Positions 1 to 10,112 of a DNA stretch of 64,000 bases are shown in pieces. Under the pieces are notes generated by a model, which ran no database searches, was not told where the DNA came from, and worked only from the letters and a program-made list of their open reading frames with translations. Source of the stretch: Heligmosomoides polygyrus polygyrus (taxonomy: Eukaryota; Nematoda; Chromadorea; Rhabditida; Heligmosomidae); assembly GCA_947396885.1 (NCBI GenBank), contig OX377204.1, positions 2,232,001 through 2,296,000 on the forward strand. Reading direction: 5' to 3'. Made by a program: the position numbers and the translations under genes. Every line of letters starts with the position of its first letter. The stretch's first letter is position 1.

Positions 1-254
1 AACTGCGCAAAAAATTACAAACCTAAGCGGAGAGAACAAGTGCGCAAATGGCTACTTTTTCACTTTTTCACTTTTCACTTCAACGACCTAAAAATTGACA
101 AAATTCATGATGATGAAAAAAGAAATGCAATACATATTCTGATAGAGCAAGTCATTCTTTTTCGAACGCTATGCAGCGCTATGCAAGAGACCGCCAGCGA
201 AATCTGCAGTGAATTGTTGAAAAAAAAAACGCGAGGACTTGTGGGACAACCTAA
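1..254. mobile_element. Right arm of long-TIR mariner-like element (copy T1)
   Basis: The sequence matches the right arms of the elements at 24249-25148 and 31879-32901 and ends in the same terminus, GGGACAACCTAA, followed by TA. The left part lies outside the window. An 82-codon ORF at 40-288 recurs in the arms of all three copies, including inverted arms, so I read it as a TIR by-product and not a gene. A separate foldback begins exactly at the end of this element. Confidence 0.7.
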
Positions 255-369
255 TATAAAAATGTGTTTATTTTTGCCAAGTCGTTAAACCCAAAGAGTA
301 GGGGTCCTTGAAGTCGCAATGGAACCGACGCCTCGCGAGTTCTGAGGTGCCCTGTACGGCCGCGATGCC

Positions 370-447
370 GCTGCTGGCAAGCGGCAGGAGCGCAGTAGTT
401 AGTGACGTTGCTTTATGTGAGGAAGATCGAGGGTTTGATTCTTCTGC
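370..447 (+). other. tRNA-like module in left foldback arm
   Basis: The segment begins GGCAGGAGCGCAGTAGTTAG, close to an A box, and has GGGTTTGATTC in the B-box position. GGCAG at the start pairs with CTGCC at the end, like an acceptor stem. No credible anticodon stem is present. It is probably a tRNA-derived fragment and not a working tRNA. Confidence 0.4.
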
Positions 448-621
448 GCTGCCACGTCTTTACATTTTGACTGATTGGTTGAGATTTTGGGGATTCTGAT
501 GTCTATACCATTTTTAGACGCTTTCTGCGCATATTTTCACGTGTATACTGTGGAGCATAACTTTCTTCGGACTTGTTTATTACTGACCGGTTTTTTAACT
601 AAAAAGGGATGAGAGAGATAT

Positions 622-834
622 TCAACATATGTCAACATCAATGGTGCACAGACACAAAGTGCACAAAGCAGACTGGTTACAATACGGGCAACGTATAAAG
701 ACTACAGGCTCCTCACAGTTTCCTTCCATACATGTACCAATGACATTTACATCGGCTCCGTAGACTAAATCCAATTGAAGACGTACCCTTTCGAAAACCG
801 AAGACGTTACCATATGCCCACTGCCTCTCCACAT
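622..834 (-). pseudogene. Cysteine-rich coding fragment in foldback arm
   Basis: A 70-codon minus-strand frame ends with Cys spacings of the form C-x4-C-x8-C-x2-C followed by several more Cys. The opposite arm (about 1230-1345, plus strand) encodes a homologous stretch with the same C-x4-C and C-x2-C spacing and a Cys/His-rich tail. This could be the zinc-finger-like end of an element-encoded protein. An adjoining acidic frame (713-1051, minus) overlaps in another phase, so at least one frameshift would be needed to join them. Function is unknown. Confidence 0.3.
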
Positions 835-1486
835 CCATCAGTTCATCTCGCGGACCCCAATCTCCTTCTTGTTCTTCCACCACTTCCAGCTGTTCGTCTT
901 CGTCAACTTCAAGTTGACGTGCTTCGAAGTCCTTGATCATGCTGGTCATCCGTTCGGCCAGCTTGATTTCTTCCCTCGAAGGCTCCTTCTCTAAAGGGAG
1001 ACCAAACTTCAGCGTGAGCAGGTGGATTACCACTGGACCGTCGGCGGACATTGTTGGTGTTAGGTTCTAGAAAACGTTCAGCAGACCTCTGATTTCCAGG
1101 TGACGGGCAGACATGAGAGAAAGAGTGTATCGATGCCGTTTGGGTTAATTTGCGGGATCCACAGACCTCGTTTCTCATGTTAACCATCTTCGACGTCGCA
1201 TCCTCTCTCTTTTGGAAATCCTAGCAGGATGGTTTTTTCGGGGTCATCGGTCCCTGTATGGAAGCAGACTGTGAGGAACCTGTAGCCTTTATACGCTGCC
1301 CGTATTGCGCCCAGTGGTGCTTCATGCACTTTGCACCTATGTGTCACTGATGCTGAATATGTATACATCATCATGTTGAATACCACAGCATTCAGCTGGA
1401 AAATCAGGCATAAAAACGTCTGAAAATGGTATAGACGTCAGAATCCCCCAAATCTCAACCAATCAGTTGAAAGGCGAAAATGCCGC

Positions 1487-1561
1487 AACGCAGTAGAATT
1501 GAACCACGACCTCCCCTGCATGAAGCAATATCACTATCCACTACCCTTCGAGCCGCTTGCC
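1487..1561 (-). other. tRNA-like module in right foldback arm
   Basis: This is the inverted counterpart of the module at 370-447. On the minus strand it has TAGTGGATAGTG near the A-box position and GGTTCAATTC as the B box. It points inward, towards the left-arm module. Confidence 0.4.
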
Positions 1562-1747
1562 AGCAGCGGCATCGCGGTCGTACAAGACCCACGAATTCGT
1601 GAGGCGCCAATGCCATTGTGACTCCAAGGATGCGTACTCTCCTTGGGTTTATGGACTTTGCAAAAAATGAACACATTTTTATACTAATTGAGGGGTGGGG
1701 ATTCTCCCTATATATCACTCGCTGAGTGGAAACTGATACCACCGCTC

Positions 1748-2372
1748 AGAAAATCGATACTATCGATCCATATCGATTGCTTGGGACCTTAGCACCTTTT
1801 TTGCCGGCTTTTGGGAAGCTACCATCATGGACAACGTCGACGAGGAATACGACGGCTTCGAGCACCATCTCCGCGATAGAGCTAAGGGAGCCGAGAGCTT
1901 GAAGACCACCAAGAGACGCCTGTCTCCGGAAACTCTCGGGCTGATACGCCAGCATGGAGCAGCACGAGCGTAGGGCAACTGACGTCCGAGCTTGCGAAGC
2001 TATGCAGAGCGGCGATAAAGGAAGATCTCAAGGATAGAAGGGCGGAAGTGTTGGCTGAAACAGCAGAGGCAGGGTTGAGCATCCGCAACGCCCGACGGAA
2101 CTCCGCCAACTTCAAGACCAAGAAGACCGCTTTCCGATGTCCTGACGGAACCATAACCTCTTCCAGAAGGACCATGGAGAAGGTCATCCACAACTTCTAC
2201 TCCGATCTCTTCGATAGCCACGTCCACCTGCCTCGACGCCATCTTCCGCAGGATGGATGTGTCATCCCCTCTGTTCCCCCTTTCGAGCTCCGACAAGCAA
2301 TATCGTCGGTGAAGAAACATAAAGCACCAGGTCTGCACAGGATTACAGTACCGCTCCTGTTTCTTAGCTTAG
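1748..2372 (+). pseudogene. RTE-like LINE fragment (EN-RT linker region)
   Basis: The plus-strand frames read DNVDEEYDGFEHHLRD, then KTTKRRLSPETLGLIRQ, then SIRNARRNSANFKTKKTA and KVIHNFYSDLFDSHVHLP, ending in SVKKHKAPGLHRI. This order is typical of the region before the reverse transcriptase domain in nematode RTE-type LINEs. At least two frameshifts and several stops separate the blocks, and the match stops abruptly near 2350-2372, so it is a dead internal fragment. The family assignment rests on remembered RTE motifs. Confidence 0.65.
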
Positions 2373-2476
2373 GCGGAATAGGCATAAAAAGCCGTCTTTT
2401 TTACCTATGCCTGTATTTTCAGCTAATTCTCCTTATTTTTGACTAATTTCTGCACGGCGCCGACTGAAAGCTCTTA

Positions 2477-2609
2477 GGCCCCGTTTATACTTCCAACGCC
2501 GAGCGACGCGACAGCATGTAAAGTGTACAAATTGATCGATCGCGTCGTCAATCAATATAGCTACTATACATGGCGTCGCGTCGCTCGGCGTCCAAGTATA
2601 AACGGGGCC
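2477..2609. mobile_element. Tourist-like MITE (GGCCCCG family), copy 1
   Basis: This 133-bp near-perfect hairpin has termini GGCCCCGTTTATACTTCC and its complement. It is flanked by TTA on both sides (2474-2476, 2610-2612). A 3-bp TWA target and GGCC ends are the usual signature of PIF/Harbinger MITEs. Related copies are at 5880, 14590, 15245 and 37585. Confidence 0.8.
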
Positions 2610-2842
2610 TTAGCAGATTATTATATAGTAATATGATAATAACAATAATAGGAAATAATATAATTATCGACAAAATCTACCACTATATAATTGAGTTAGC
2701 TCCCCGCCCTGTAGATGATGAGGCGTATCTCACTCAGGTTAGAAACCTGGCTGAGGTACGCCTCGTTGAACCACGCGCAATCTCATGGAACCCCTTACGA
2801 CGCCTCCGCGTACCTCGCGCGGGCAACGTCTGCCGTTCAACA

Positions 2843-3640
2843 TGGGATGTTTTTACAGCAGAGGACGCGTAGCCTCCTCCTGCTTGATTCAACGGCATCT
2901 GCGCGCGTTTCTGAGTGCCTGAATCCAGAAGACGGGTTCCCTTCGTCGCACCACAACCTTCTGGAGTCAGAAGAGGAGACACCGTCTTCCTACGACGAGG
3001 GATCGCATTTAGAATTGAACATGATATGCTGTTGGAGCAGAGGAAGCGCAACCTCCTCCTGCTTGACACAACGGCGTCTGCGTGCGTTTCTGAGTCCCTA
3101 AATCCAGAAGACCGGTTCCCTTCGTCGCACCACAACCTTCTGGAGTCAGAAGAGGAGACACCGTCGTCCTACGACGATGGATCGCATTCAGAATTGAGCA
3201 TGAGATGCTGCTGCAGCAGAGGAAGCGCAGCCTCCTCCTGCTCTACACAGCGGCAACTGCGAGCCTTTCTGCGCGCCTGGACCCAGAAGACAGGTCCCCT
3301 TCGTCGCACCACAACCGTCTGGAGTCAGAAGATCGAAAAAGGAAGGAAGCAGAGGTCACATCGTCGTCGTACGACGACCGGCCGCATGCAGAACTCAGCA
3401 TTATCCCATATTGAACGGAAAACTTTACCCGTGCCAGGTACGCCTCTGCGTACCTCGCGCGGGCAATGTTTGCTGTTCAACATGGGATATTGTTGCAGCA
3501 GAGGAAGCGCATCCTCCTCCTGCTCTACACAGCGGCAACTGCGAGCCTTTCTGAGCGCCTGGACCCAGAAGGCAGTTCACCTACGTCACACAACAACCGT
3601 CTGGAGTCAGAAGAGGTGATACCGACGTCGTGTGACGAGC
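2843..3640 (+). repeat. Four tandem ~180-bp coding-like units
   Basis: Units start near 2843, 3021, 3200 and 3481. Each contains one open frame with the same peptide theme: LLQQRKRSLLLL, then TASA-VSE-LNPED, then SSHHN-LESEEE, then SSYDD. Unit spacings of about 178, 179 and 281 bp are not multiples of three, so the shared frame moves between units and no single ORF spans the array. The units may be a decayed repetitive coding region or a non-coding tandem repeat. I do not recognise the peptide. Confidence 0.5.
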
Positions 3641-3869
3641 GGCAACTCGGAAAACAAGGAAGTGGGCCGGAGATGGGAAGACCAGTAAAGGCGGGCCAGC
3701 AATTAGATCCAGTAAGAAGAAACGAGTTAGGGGAATCTGGTGCCCGGATTTGGAAGGGTGTCAACGACATAAGGTGACCCAAGCTGTTTAGAATGAGAAC
3801 GGTTGCGGAAGAGCAACCTGAGGGCAGAAGTACTGCGCAGCACAAACCAATGGCGTTACTGGACGGTAT

Positions 3870-4246
3870 ACATTGGATCCGATCGAAAATCTTCGGATAA
3901 TTGGATGATTCGGATAACGCTATTTTGGCGGACCCCGGGTTTTTGGATGATTCGGCTAACGGCGACTTTGCGTACCCGGATTTTTGGATGAATCGGATCG
4001 GGTTATCCGAATCGGATATCCGAAAATGATTTTCATCAAATACATTGAATTCGACCAAATCTCCGGATTAATGAATGATTCGGATAACGCTATTTTGATA
4101 AACCCCGGATTTTTGCCCGATTTGGATAATGACAATTTCGGGGACTCCGGTTTTTTGAATTATTCGGATACAGGCAATTTCGCGGACCTTGGATTTTTGA
4201 ATTACTCGAATCGGATATCCGAAAATGATTCATTCGGATCCAATGT
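3870..4246. mobile_element. Hairpin MITE with internal tandem repeat
   Basis: The ends ACATTGGATCCGA and TCGGATCCAATGT are inverted repeats. The interior consists of degenerate ~60-bp units built on GGATTTTTGGATGATTCGGATAACG. A shorter copy with the same ends and fewer units lies at 62229-62374. Confidence 0.6.
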
Positions 4247-4259
4247 CCAGTGGACGCTC

Positions 4260-4483
4260 CGGAGAGGGTGCCTATGATGAACGTACGGAAGTGGTGAACT
4301 GCTTGATGCCAACAAAGTACGTAGCAAATCCTAGATGTTAGCGTATTTCAAGTTTTACAAAAAAAATCCCTAGGCCAGTGATGTTGCAAAGTCGCGCGAA
4401 GCGCGCAAGTGCGAGACACGCCGTTAGGCGTGTCGGAGCACTTGTATTAATATAAATCAGTAGTATGAAACGATAAAGATAAA
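4260..4483. other. Unassigned spacer with a GC-rich hairpin
   Basis: No gene is visible. Bases 4407-4443 form a strong stem-loop: AAGTGC and GCACTT enclose GACACGCC-GTTA-GGCGTGTC. A second short palindrome, GCGCG-AA-GCGCGC type, precedes it at 4393-4406. No function can be assigned. Confidence 0.4.
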
Positions 4484-4766
4484 ACAAAAGGATGAAGGAC
4501 GGCATTACTCAAACCTTTTTGGGATGCGCCACGCATTCTACTTCTACGGGATGTCGTGGAGGCGATCTGAATGCGTATTTGGCCATATAATGACTTGCCG
4601 TGGCCAGCCGATGAACAAGTCAGCGCTTTATCCTTCCCAGACACGTCTGGTACCAATTCACCGACCCCGGAGGGATTGAAGGCTTGGTTGGCCTGGGCGG
4701 GAAATCCGAACCAGGAACCTGGTATAGGGTCAGTCGGCGTCTCCTCCGTCTGCGCCACACGCGCCC
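4484..4766 (-). mobile_element. tRNA-derived SINE, copy 1
   Basis: Full-length, reading leftward. The head contains a somewhat diverged A box and a good B box (GGTTCGGATTTCC). The tail ends in degenerate CCTTCATCC-like repeats near 4484. Confidence 0.8.
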
Positions 4767-5500
4767 ATGTAACGATAATAATAGGTAATACAGTAGAGAA
4801 ATATGTCTCTTAAATGAAGTATAAGCAAAGCGTGGCTTAAAAAGCTGCACATTACTCCGCTTCCAACTTTCAAATGGATATTTAAGTAATCAATCCACAA
4901 GACATCGTAATATGCTCGCCGAGTGCAGTGCGCGGTCCCATCATGCAACTCATGGAGGGTTTTCCCTGTTTTTCAAGTAATGCGACGAAGGTTTACTGTA
5001 TCTAACGCTGTAAAAACTTTATGGTGACAAAAATGCATTTCTTAGACGCCTTGTGCACATAAAAAAGTACCATCTGAAGTACTACGCCTCCTAAATCAAT
5101 TATTCGCATTCCTGTGAGAGTAGAGTAAACAGACTTTGAGCTCTTCGGCGAGTGAGAGAGAGCTCTTTCATCTGATCATCCAATCTCCCAAACAATCGCA
5201 CTGATAGATTCCAGTGCTCAAAAAACCGTCGGAGTGCGTCGGCGACACTTTTTTCTACTTGCCCAGTTATGAACGGTATTGTAGAGGTGGAGCTTTGGAG
5301 CTATCCCTGAATTGGCGAAAGCGTCATATCAGTATCTCTGTTCGGAGAGCTTTGAAGTGAGACGGAATTCTGGGGGATCGAAACCGTCCATCGGTGCCAA
5401 GCTTTTTGTTCCCGTTGCGATCACGATAGTGAGTTCCGCTAGTCATGTAAATTGGAGATGCAGCTGACTTTTTAGGATCTTTGTTAAGTAGTTCTTTGAT
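4767..5500. other. Unannotated intergenic stretch
   Basis: I see no gene, RNA or recognisable repeat. The ORFs here are short and have no motif. Confidence 0.4.
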
Positions 5501-5808
5501 GGGGCGTGTGTAGCGCAGTTGGATGAGGTGCTCACTGTCGCGTGCAGCCGATGCCAGGTTCATGGTTCGGATTTCAAGCTCAGACCAACTGAGCCTTCCA
5601 TTCCTTTGGGGTCAGTGAGTTGGTACCAGACTTGTTGGGGATAGAGATACAACGCTGACCTGTCCATTCGCTGGCCTCCGAGAACCATTGTAATGTCTAA
5701 ATAAGCATTCAAATTCCCTCCAAGATACCGTGTAGAAGTAGAATGCGTTTTTTTTTGTTTCCTAAGAGGGATTGACTAACGTCGCCATTTACCTTTATAT
5801 TATCTTTA
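5501..5808 (+). mobile_element. tRNA-derived SINE, copy 2 (diverged)
   Basis: The A box TAGCGCAGTTGG and B box GGTTCGGATTTC are intact, but the body has many substitutions and a poly-T expansion near 5750. The tail is TTTACCTTTATATTATC. Confidence 0.75.
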
Positions 5809-5879
5809 GTTTCCTCGAGCTATAAGAATTTCCAAGATACAGAAATCTTGTGAAATTGAAGAGTTTTACATGTCTATTA

Positions 5880-5982
5880 GGAACTGTTTATACTTCGTCG
5901 CGGCGCGACGCGACGCCACGTATAGTGGCCATATTGATTGTGTGACGCGATCGATCAATGCGACGAAGTATAGACGGAGCCA
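5880..5982. mobile_element. Tourist-like MITE, copy 2
   Basis: The ends GGAACTGTTTATACTTCG and CGAAGTATAGACGGAGCC pair imperfectly. The left flank is TTA and the right flank is ATA, so the target duplication has decayed. Confidence 0.6.
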
Positions 5983-6194
5983 TAGGGGCTGAACGCTTCG
6001 CCCTAGACCCTAGTTTATCCTTGCTTCGCCACGCGATGGCGCGATATGATCGTCATTGATATCGATTTTATTTTATTATTATTTTTATTATTATTATTTA
6101 TTATTATTTTATCGAGTCACCCGATCGATATCTATTCCGACCATGGTACGGTGCCGCGCAGCAGCGCAATAAATCTAAACGTGGAATAACAAAA

Positions 6195-6450
6195 GAGAGC
6201 CTCTAAGCTGGCGGTGAGCTTTGGCGATGCAATTTTTACAGGATGTAGGGTCCCGTGTGGGGAGTCTAAAATCATAGTTACATTTTTCGGAATGCTCTTC
6301 TGTGGACGCGCGAGCGCGAATTTATCACTCCCTGTTGCTCACGCCGGATATGGTCGTTTGGCGCTGTGGTAGTGTTGTAGCTACACAGGTGCATGGTCGA
6401 GGGTTCGATCTCCCCTGTGCTGGTGTTTTTGCATTTTGCGATCTACTATC
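6195..6450 (+). repeat. ~250-bp repeat ending in a tRNA-like module, copy 1
   Basis: The repeat starts GGCGGTGAGCTTTGGCGATGC and ends with a module at about 6361-6424. That module has GTGGTAGTGTTGTAG near the A-box position and GGTTCGATCTCC as the B box. Two other copies are at 31607-31870 (+) and 34368-34622 (-). The tRNA-like part lies at the 3' end, unlike the SINE described elsewhere in this window. Confidence 0.5.
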
Positions 6451-6555
6451 AGCGGAACCCTTTATCCCCATTTCTAACACATTTTTGAACAAAAACACGG
6501 CAACAAATGTCGTTTACGCTCATCAAGCTCTTTGAAAGTGGACAGGTGAGCAACT

Positions 6556-6679
6556 TTGACTTCCAGGTTGAGCAAGTCGAAAACTGATGTCAGATTCGTG
6601 ACCAGCACCCCAAATAGCCCTCACACACAAAGTTTGGGTGACATTGGTGCTTCTTACCTCATCGCCCTCCCTTACTCAC
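6556..6679 (+). repeat. Single copy of the STPNSP coding-like repeat
   Basis: The frame contains KTDVRF then STPNSP, which recurs in the 135-bp tandem array at 58470-59010. It adjoins the decayed LINE fragment to the right. Confidence 0.45.
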
Positions 6680-6796
6680 ACCTTCGACCATCTAGTTATC
6701 GTAGGATGGAGACTGACCATGTTCATTTTGTGAAGTAGTCGTGGTATCGGAACCTTGTCGAAGGCGTTGGAAAAGTCAAAATATACCACATCTTTC
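6680..6796 (-). pseudogene. Older LINE, distal RT fragment (part 2 of 2)
   Basis: The minus-strand frame reads DVVYFDFSNAFDKV, followed by LLHKMNMVSLHPTITRW. This is the conserved RT block with the first catalytic Asp (YFDFS-AFDKV). It is the continuation of the fragment at 9380-9912, separated from it by the inserted LINE at 6797-9379. Confidence 0.75.
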
Positions 6797-9379
6797 TTTC
6801 TTTCTTTATTACATGAACATGTCATGTGAACCAGAAAAGCAAAAAAAGAAAAAAAGCAAGAAAACTAACAACTCGACAGTGCAAAAAAAAACTGTGACCT
6901 AACACAAAAACACAACAATTCAAGGATTCAAATAACTGCCCAACAATTTAATGAAACCTTTGGTATCATAAGGAACACATGCTTTCCTGCTCATCTTTAC
7001 AAAGTCGGAACCCGCCCGGTGCGCAAAAAATGGCATCTAGTTTTGGTTTTAGGAAGCACTAATTTGCGTGAACTACCGCGAGTAGTGGAATCCCTTTCCT
7101 CTCCAAGGGGGGATAAAGACAGATCACACTTACCATAAAGGATTTTATGAAAGGTAAGGTAAGGTAATATAAGGTCATACTTCTTCCTTCTATATTTCAG
7201 GGTCTCCAAGCTCAGAATGATATTACGATCCTTAGAAGAGGGGATTTGATCATATGAGAAACCAAGACTACGAATCATAACTTTCCTAGTAAAACTTTTC
7301 TGGACTGATTCAATATTCTTTATTCGTTTTCTCTTGTGTGGGTTAAAGAAAGCTGTTCCATATTCAAGCAATGGCCGGACATAGGTTTTAAAAGCACGAA
7401 CTAGGTTACGGGAATCCTTTGTTGTCAAGGCTCCGAAGAGATTGTAGACCAACCTAGAGGCTTTCAGAGCTATCATTTCACAATGCTTGTCAAAAGTAAG
7501 ATTTTGGTTTACTAAGAAGCCCAGATCTTGCACGCTATCAACTTTATCGATCAAAGACCCATCAAGGACGTAACTGCATTCTAGTCTTGACGGTCCAATG
7601 CGCAAGAACTTGGTTTTAGAGCTGGACACTGGGAGATCCCAGTCATTGGTCCATTGCAGTGCGACATCGACAGCCTCTTGAAGTTTATCATGCGACTGCA
7701 TATCAATCACACTGTGGTATAGTTTTACATCATCCGCATATGCACAACAGCCAACGCCTGTAGAAGTTAGGAGGCCGGGAAGCTCATAAGTATAGATGTT
7801 GAAAAGAACCGGAGAAAGGACACCACCTTGGGGTACGCCGCTGACAACACATCGAGGTGTAGAAAGGGAAGCGTTCACACGCACCTGGAAGCTCCTGTCA
7901 GACAAAAAGGACGAGAGCCAAGAGATGATCCTTGAATATATGCCGACCAAAACCAGTTTGCGAAGTAGTTTTGCATGAGATACCTTGTCAAAAGCTTTCG
8001 AAAAGTCAAGATAGATAACATCCACAGAATTGCCCTTATACAACTCCAAAGTCCAGTCATTTAGCGACTGGAGCATTGCTGTTACCGTAGATTTCCCCTT
8101 TTGGAATCCGTCGTGTTGGTAGAGCGAGATAATCGAATCTTCCATTAAATGATCCACAATTTTCTTTTTGAGGATTTTTTCAAAAGTGCGAGCAAAAACT
8201 GAGGTTATACTGATGGGGCGATAATTTTCGGGTGACGAGTAAGGAGGTTTCTTAGGTATAGGGATGACTATGGCCTTTCTCCATCTCACAGGTACCTCCG
8301 ACCTCATGAAGCTGAGATTGAACAAGAACTCAAGGGGTGCAGCGATGTGATCAATAACTGCCTTGATAAACGGTAAGGAAACGTTATCAGGCGTTAGTGA
8401 AGATGAATTCGGCCAACTGATGATAATACTCCGAATTTCCTCAGCGAAGAACCACGTCGAGTCAGTCATGACAGGTACCAGTGCCTGGGCGGTGTAAGAA
8501 CTGGTACTGTCGTCCTTACAACTATAGACTTTCTCAAAGCTATTAGCCAATAGCTCGGCTATTTCACTATCAGTCCTACAGAAGACATCGGTATCTGAAA
8601 GTAGAGAACCAATTTTGGGTTTGTTTTTCAGCTTGACATTGAGGTAATTATAAAAGCCGCCCTTGTTCCTTCACTCAATCAGTTTCTTCTCGATATGCCT
8701 GTTGTACTTTGCCAGCTTTTTTTCGAAGTTGATTCTGTGGAAATCGAACATCGCCCAATGTTCGCGGCTGCCACTTGCCATTGCCCTGTCCCAAGCTCGG
8801 GACTTGAGGAGGAAAGAGCGGTGCAAATGTGTCGGTAGGGAACCGCAGTGGACTTTCACAGAGACTAAGGGAACGTAAATGTCAATACAGTGGATCAGAA
8901 TTGCCAGGAACATCTCATACATATCGTTTACAGCTCCGAGTGTTGAAAACGATCCATATCAGTCGATCTGACTAAGATAAAGCCTGATGAGTTCAAAATT
9001 GGCAGCCTTAAAATCCCTTTTCAATACAACAGGTTCATTCGGTTTAGGAAAGTCTAACCTAAAGGCAATGCAAGCGTGGTCGCTCGTGCCTAACGGACAA
9101 CTAACCATAACATCAGAAACGTAATGAGGAGTCGTACTTAACACCACATATAAAATGTTAGCTCCCAGAGTAGCATGAAGAACATGCTGAGTGAGCACAT
9201 GTTCAACACAGAAACTCACAAAAACAGCTTCCATGGAGGAGTTGGACAAGGCAGCATAAGCAACCGACCAATCGATTTTGTTCAGGCTAATGTCGCCCAT
9301 AACCAAGCACGGATTGTCACATGATATTAAGTCGCTAAGGGCTTTAACAAGCTTAAGCATGTTAAAGCCCTTAGCGACA
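6797..9379 (-). mobile_element. 5'-truncated CR1-like LINE inserted in an older LINE
   Basis: One long minus-strand frame runs from about 9363 to 6997. It begins inside the endonuclease domain (GDISLNKIDW, then TSDHACIAF with the catalytic SDH). It continues through a linker to a full RT with NYRPISITSVFARTFEKIL, YLDFSKAFDKVSH, SGVPQGGVLSPVLFNIY and the active-site YADDVKLY. Two in-frame TGA codons (8961-8959 and 8673-8671) and a frameshift in a T-run near 7025 are the main lesions. The 3' end is (AAAGA)n, as in CR1-type elements. ACATCT is repeated at 6788-6793 and 9377-9382 as a 6-bp target duplication. The intactness suggests a recent insertion. Confidence 0.85.
9331..9378. repeat. Perfect 18-bp inverted repeat at the LINE 5' junction
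   Basis: GTCGCTAAGGGCTTTAAC (9331-9348) is followed by a 12-nt loop and then its exact complement (9361-9378). It lies precisely at the truncated 5' end of the inserted LINE, so it looks like an integration scar (snap-back or template switch). Confidence 0.8.
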
Positions 9380-9912
9380 TCTAAACGGTTCTTATAGTCC
9401 ATTCCTTCAGTCCAGTCACTAAGGGAAGTCAGCATTGCTGTTTCAACGTATCTTCTTTGAAGAAAACCAAACTGGTTTTTAGAGATTATCTTATCAGCTT
9501 GACGGTGTTCTAGAATATGTATGATTTTGAGAATTTTTCATAGGTACGCGCAAATATTGACATGATGCTTATTGGGCGATAGTTACTGGGTCATTGAAAG
9601 ATCATTTCTTAGAAGTAGGAGTGAAAAAAGCATGCTTCCATCTTTTGGAACTTTTGCTGAGGTTAAGCTGAAATTAAAAATATGCTCTAAAGGGTAAACT
9701 ATGCGATCTAGAATCTTTTTGACACAGCTTGATGGAATGAAATCAGGGAAAAGAGGGATAGAAGTATGCCGCTTTGACAGAATTTCAGAGATTTTTCCTC
9801 TACGAAACCATAGAGATGCGTCCGTCCGTTGTGTAATACAAGTGGGAACTGTATTTGTAGTTATATTAGCTCCTGTCGGGGATTGGAGTAGCAGAGAGTT
9901 CGGGAGATAGGC
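9380..9912 (-). pseudogene. Older LINE, RT N-terminal fragment (part 1 of 2)
   Basis: Minus-strand frames read KISEILSKRHTSIPLFPDFI, then KILDRIVYPLEHIFNFSL. After a frameshift near 9583 they give NYRPISIMSIFART, then FGFLQRRYVETAMLTSLSDW. This matches the first third of a CR1-like RT. It breaks at NRLDV (about 9380), exactly where the younger LINE enters, and resumes at 6796. Confidence 0.75.
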
Positions 9913-9916
9913 TTTC

Positions 9917-10112
9917 CAATATGTCGCAAAGACGGGCAGCATTGGGAGATGGGAATGCCCAATCCAATCAGACCGCATTGAATGGGCGTGCCATTCAGAG
10001 AATGTGTGTACAGTCCGTACCCTGATGGGTTGGCATGTGTTCGGTCTGTGCTCTGCTTGGTTATTCTTGGCTGGCGTGCTCCCACCTACCAATGCTGCTC
10101 ACTTTCGCGACA
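9917..10112. mobile_element. ~200-bp hAT-like MITE, copy 1
   Basis: The ends resemble TATGTCGC-AGGTGAGCAGCATTGG and its complement CCAATGCTGCTCAC-TTCGCGACATGTA. This copy abuts the older LINE fragment. Related copies are at 33902-34103 and 56022-56226; the latter shows an 8-bp target duplication. Confidence 0.6.

Larger units (their letters stand above)
255..1683. mobile_element. 1.43-kb foldback element with ~450-bp inverted arms
   Basis: Bases 255-745 are homologous to the reverse complement of about 1215-1683. The outer ends are TATAAAAATGTG and CACATTTTTATA, and both are flanked by CTAA (251-254 and 1684-1687), a possible 4-bp target duplication. Because CTAA is also the end of the neighbouring mariner-like arm, this duplication is not certain. 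Each arm carries a tRNA-like module (370-447 and 1487-1561) and a cysteine-rich reading frame. The central 470 bp is unique. No transposase is recognised. The family is unknown to me. Confidence 0.6.

Noticed and set aside
40..288. 82-codon ORF (RKWLLFHF… type), repeated at 24940-25161, 31865-32134 and 32664-32963
   Set aside because: It lies in the TIR arms of mariner-like elements and occurs in both inverted arms of T3, so it is an arm by-product and not an independent gene.
4407..4443. Rho-independent terminator
   Set aside because: The hairpin is strong, but this is nematode DNA, there is no upstream gene and no T-run follows.
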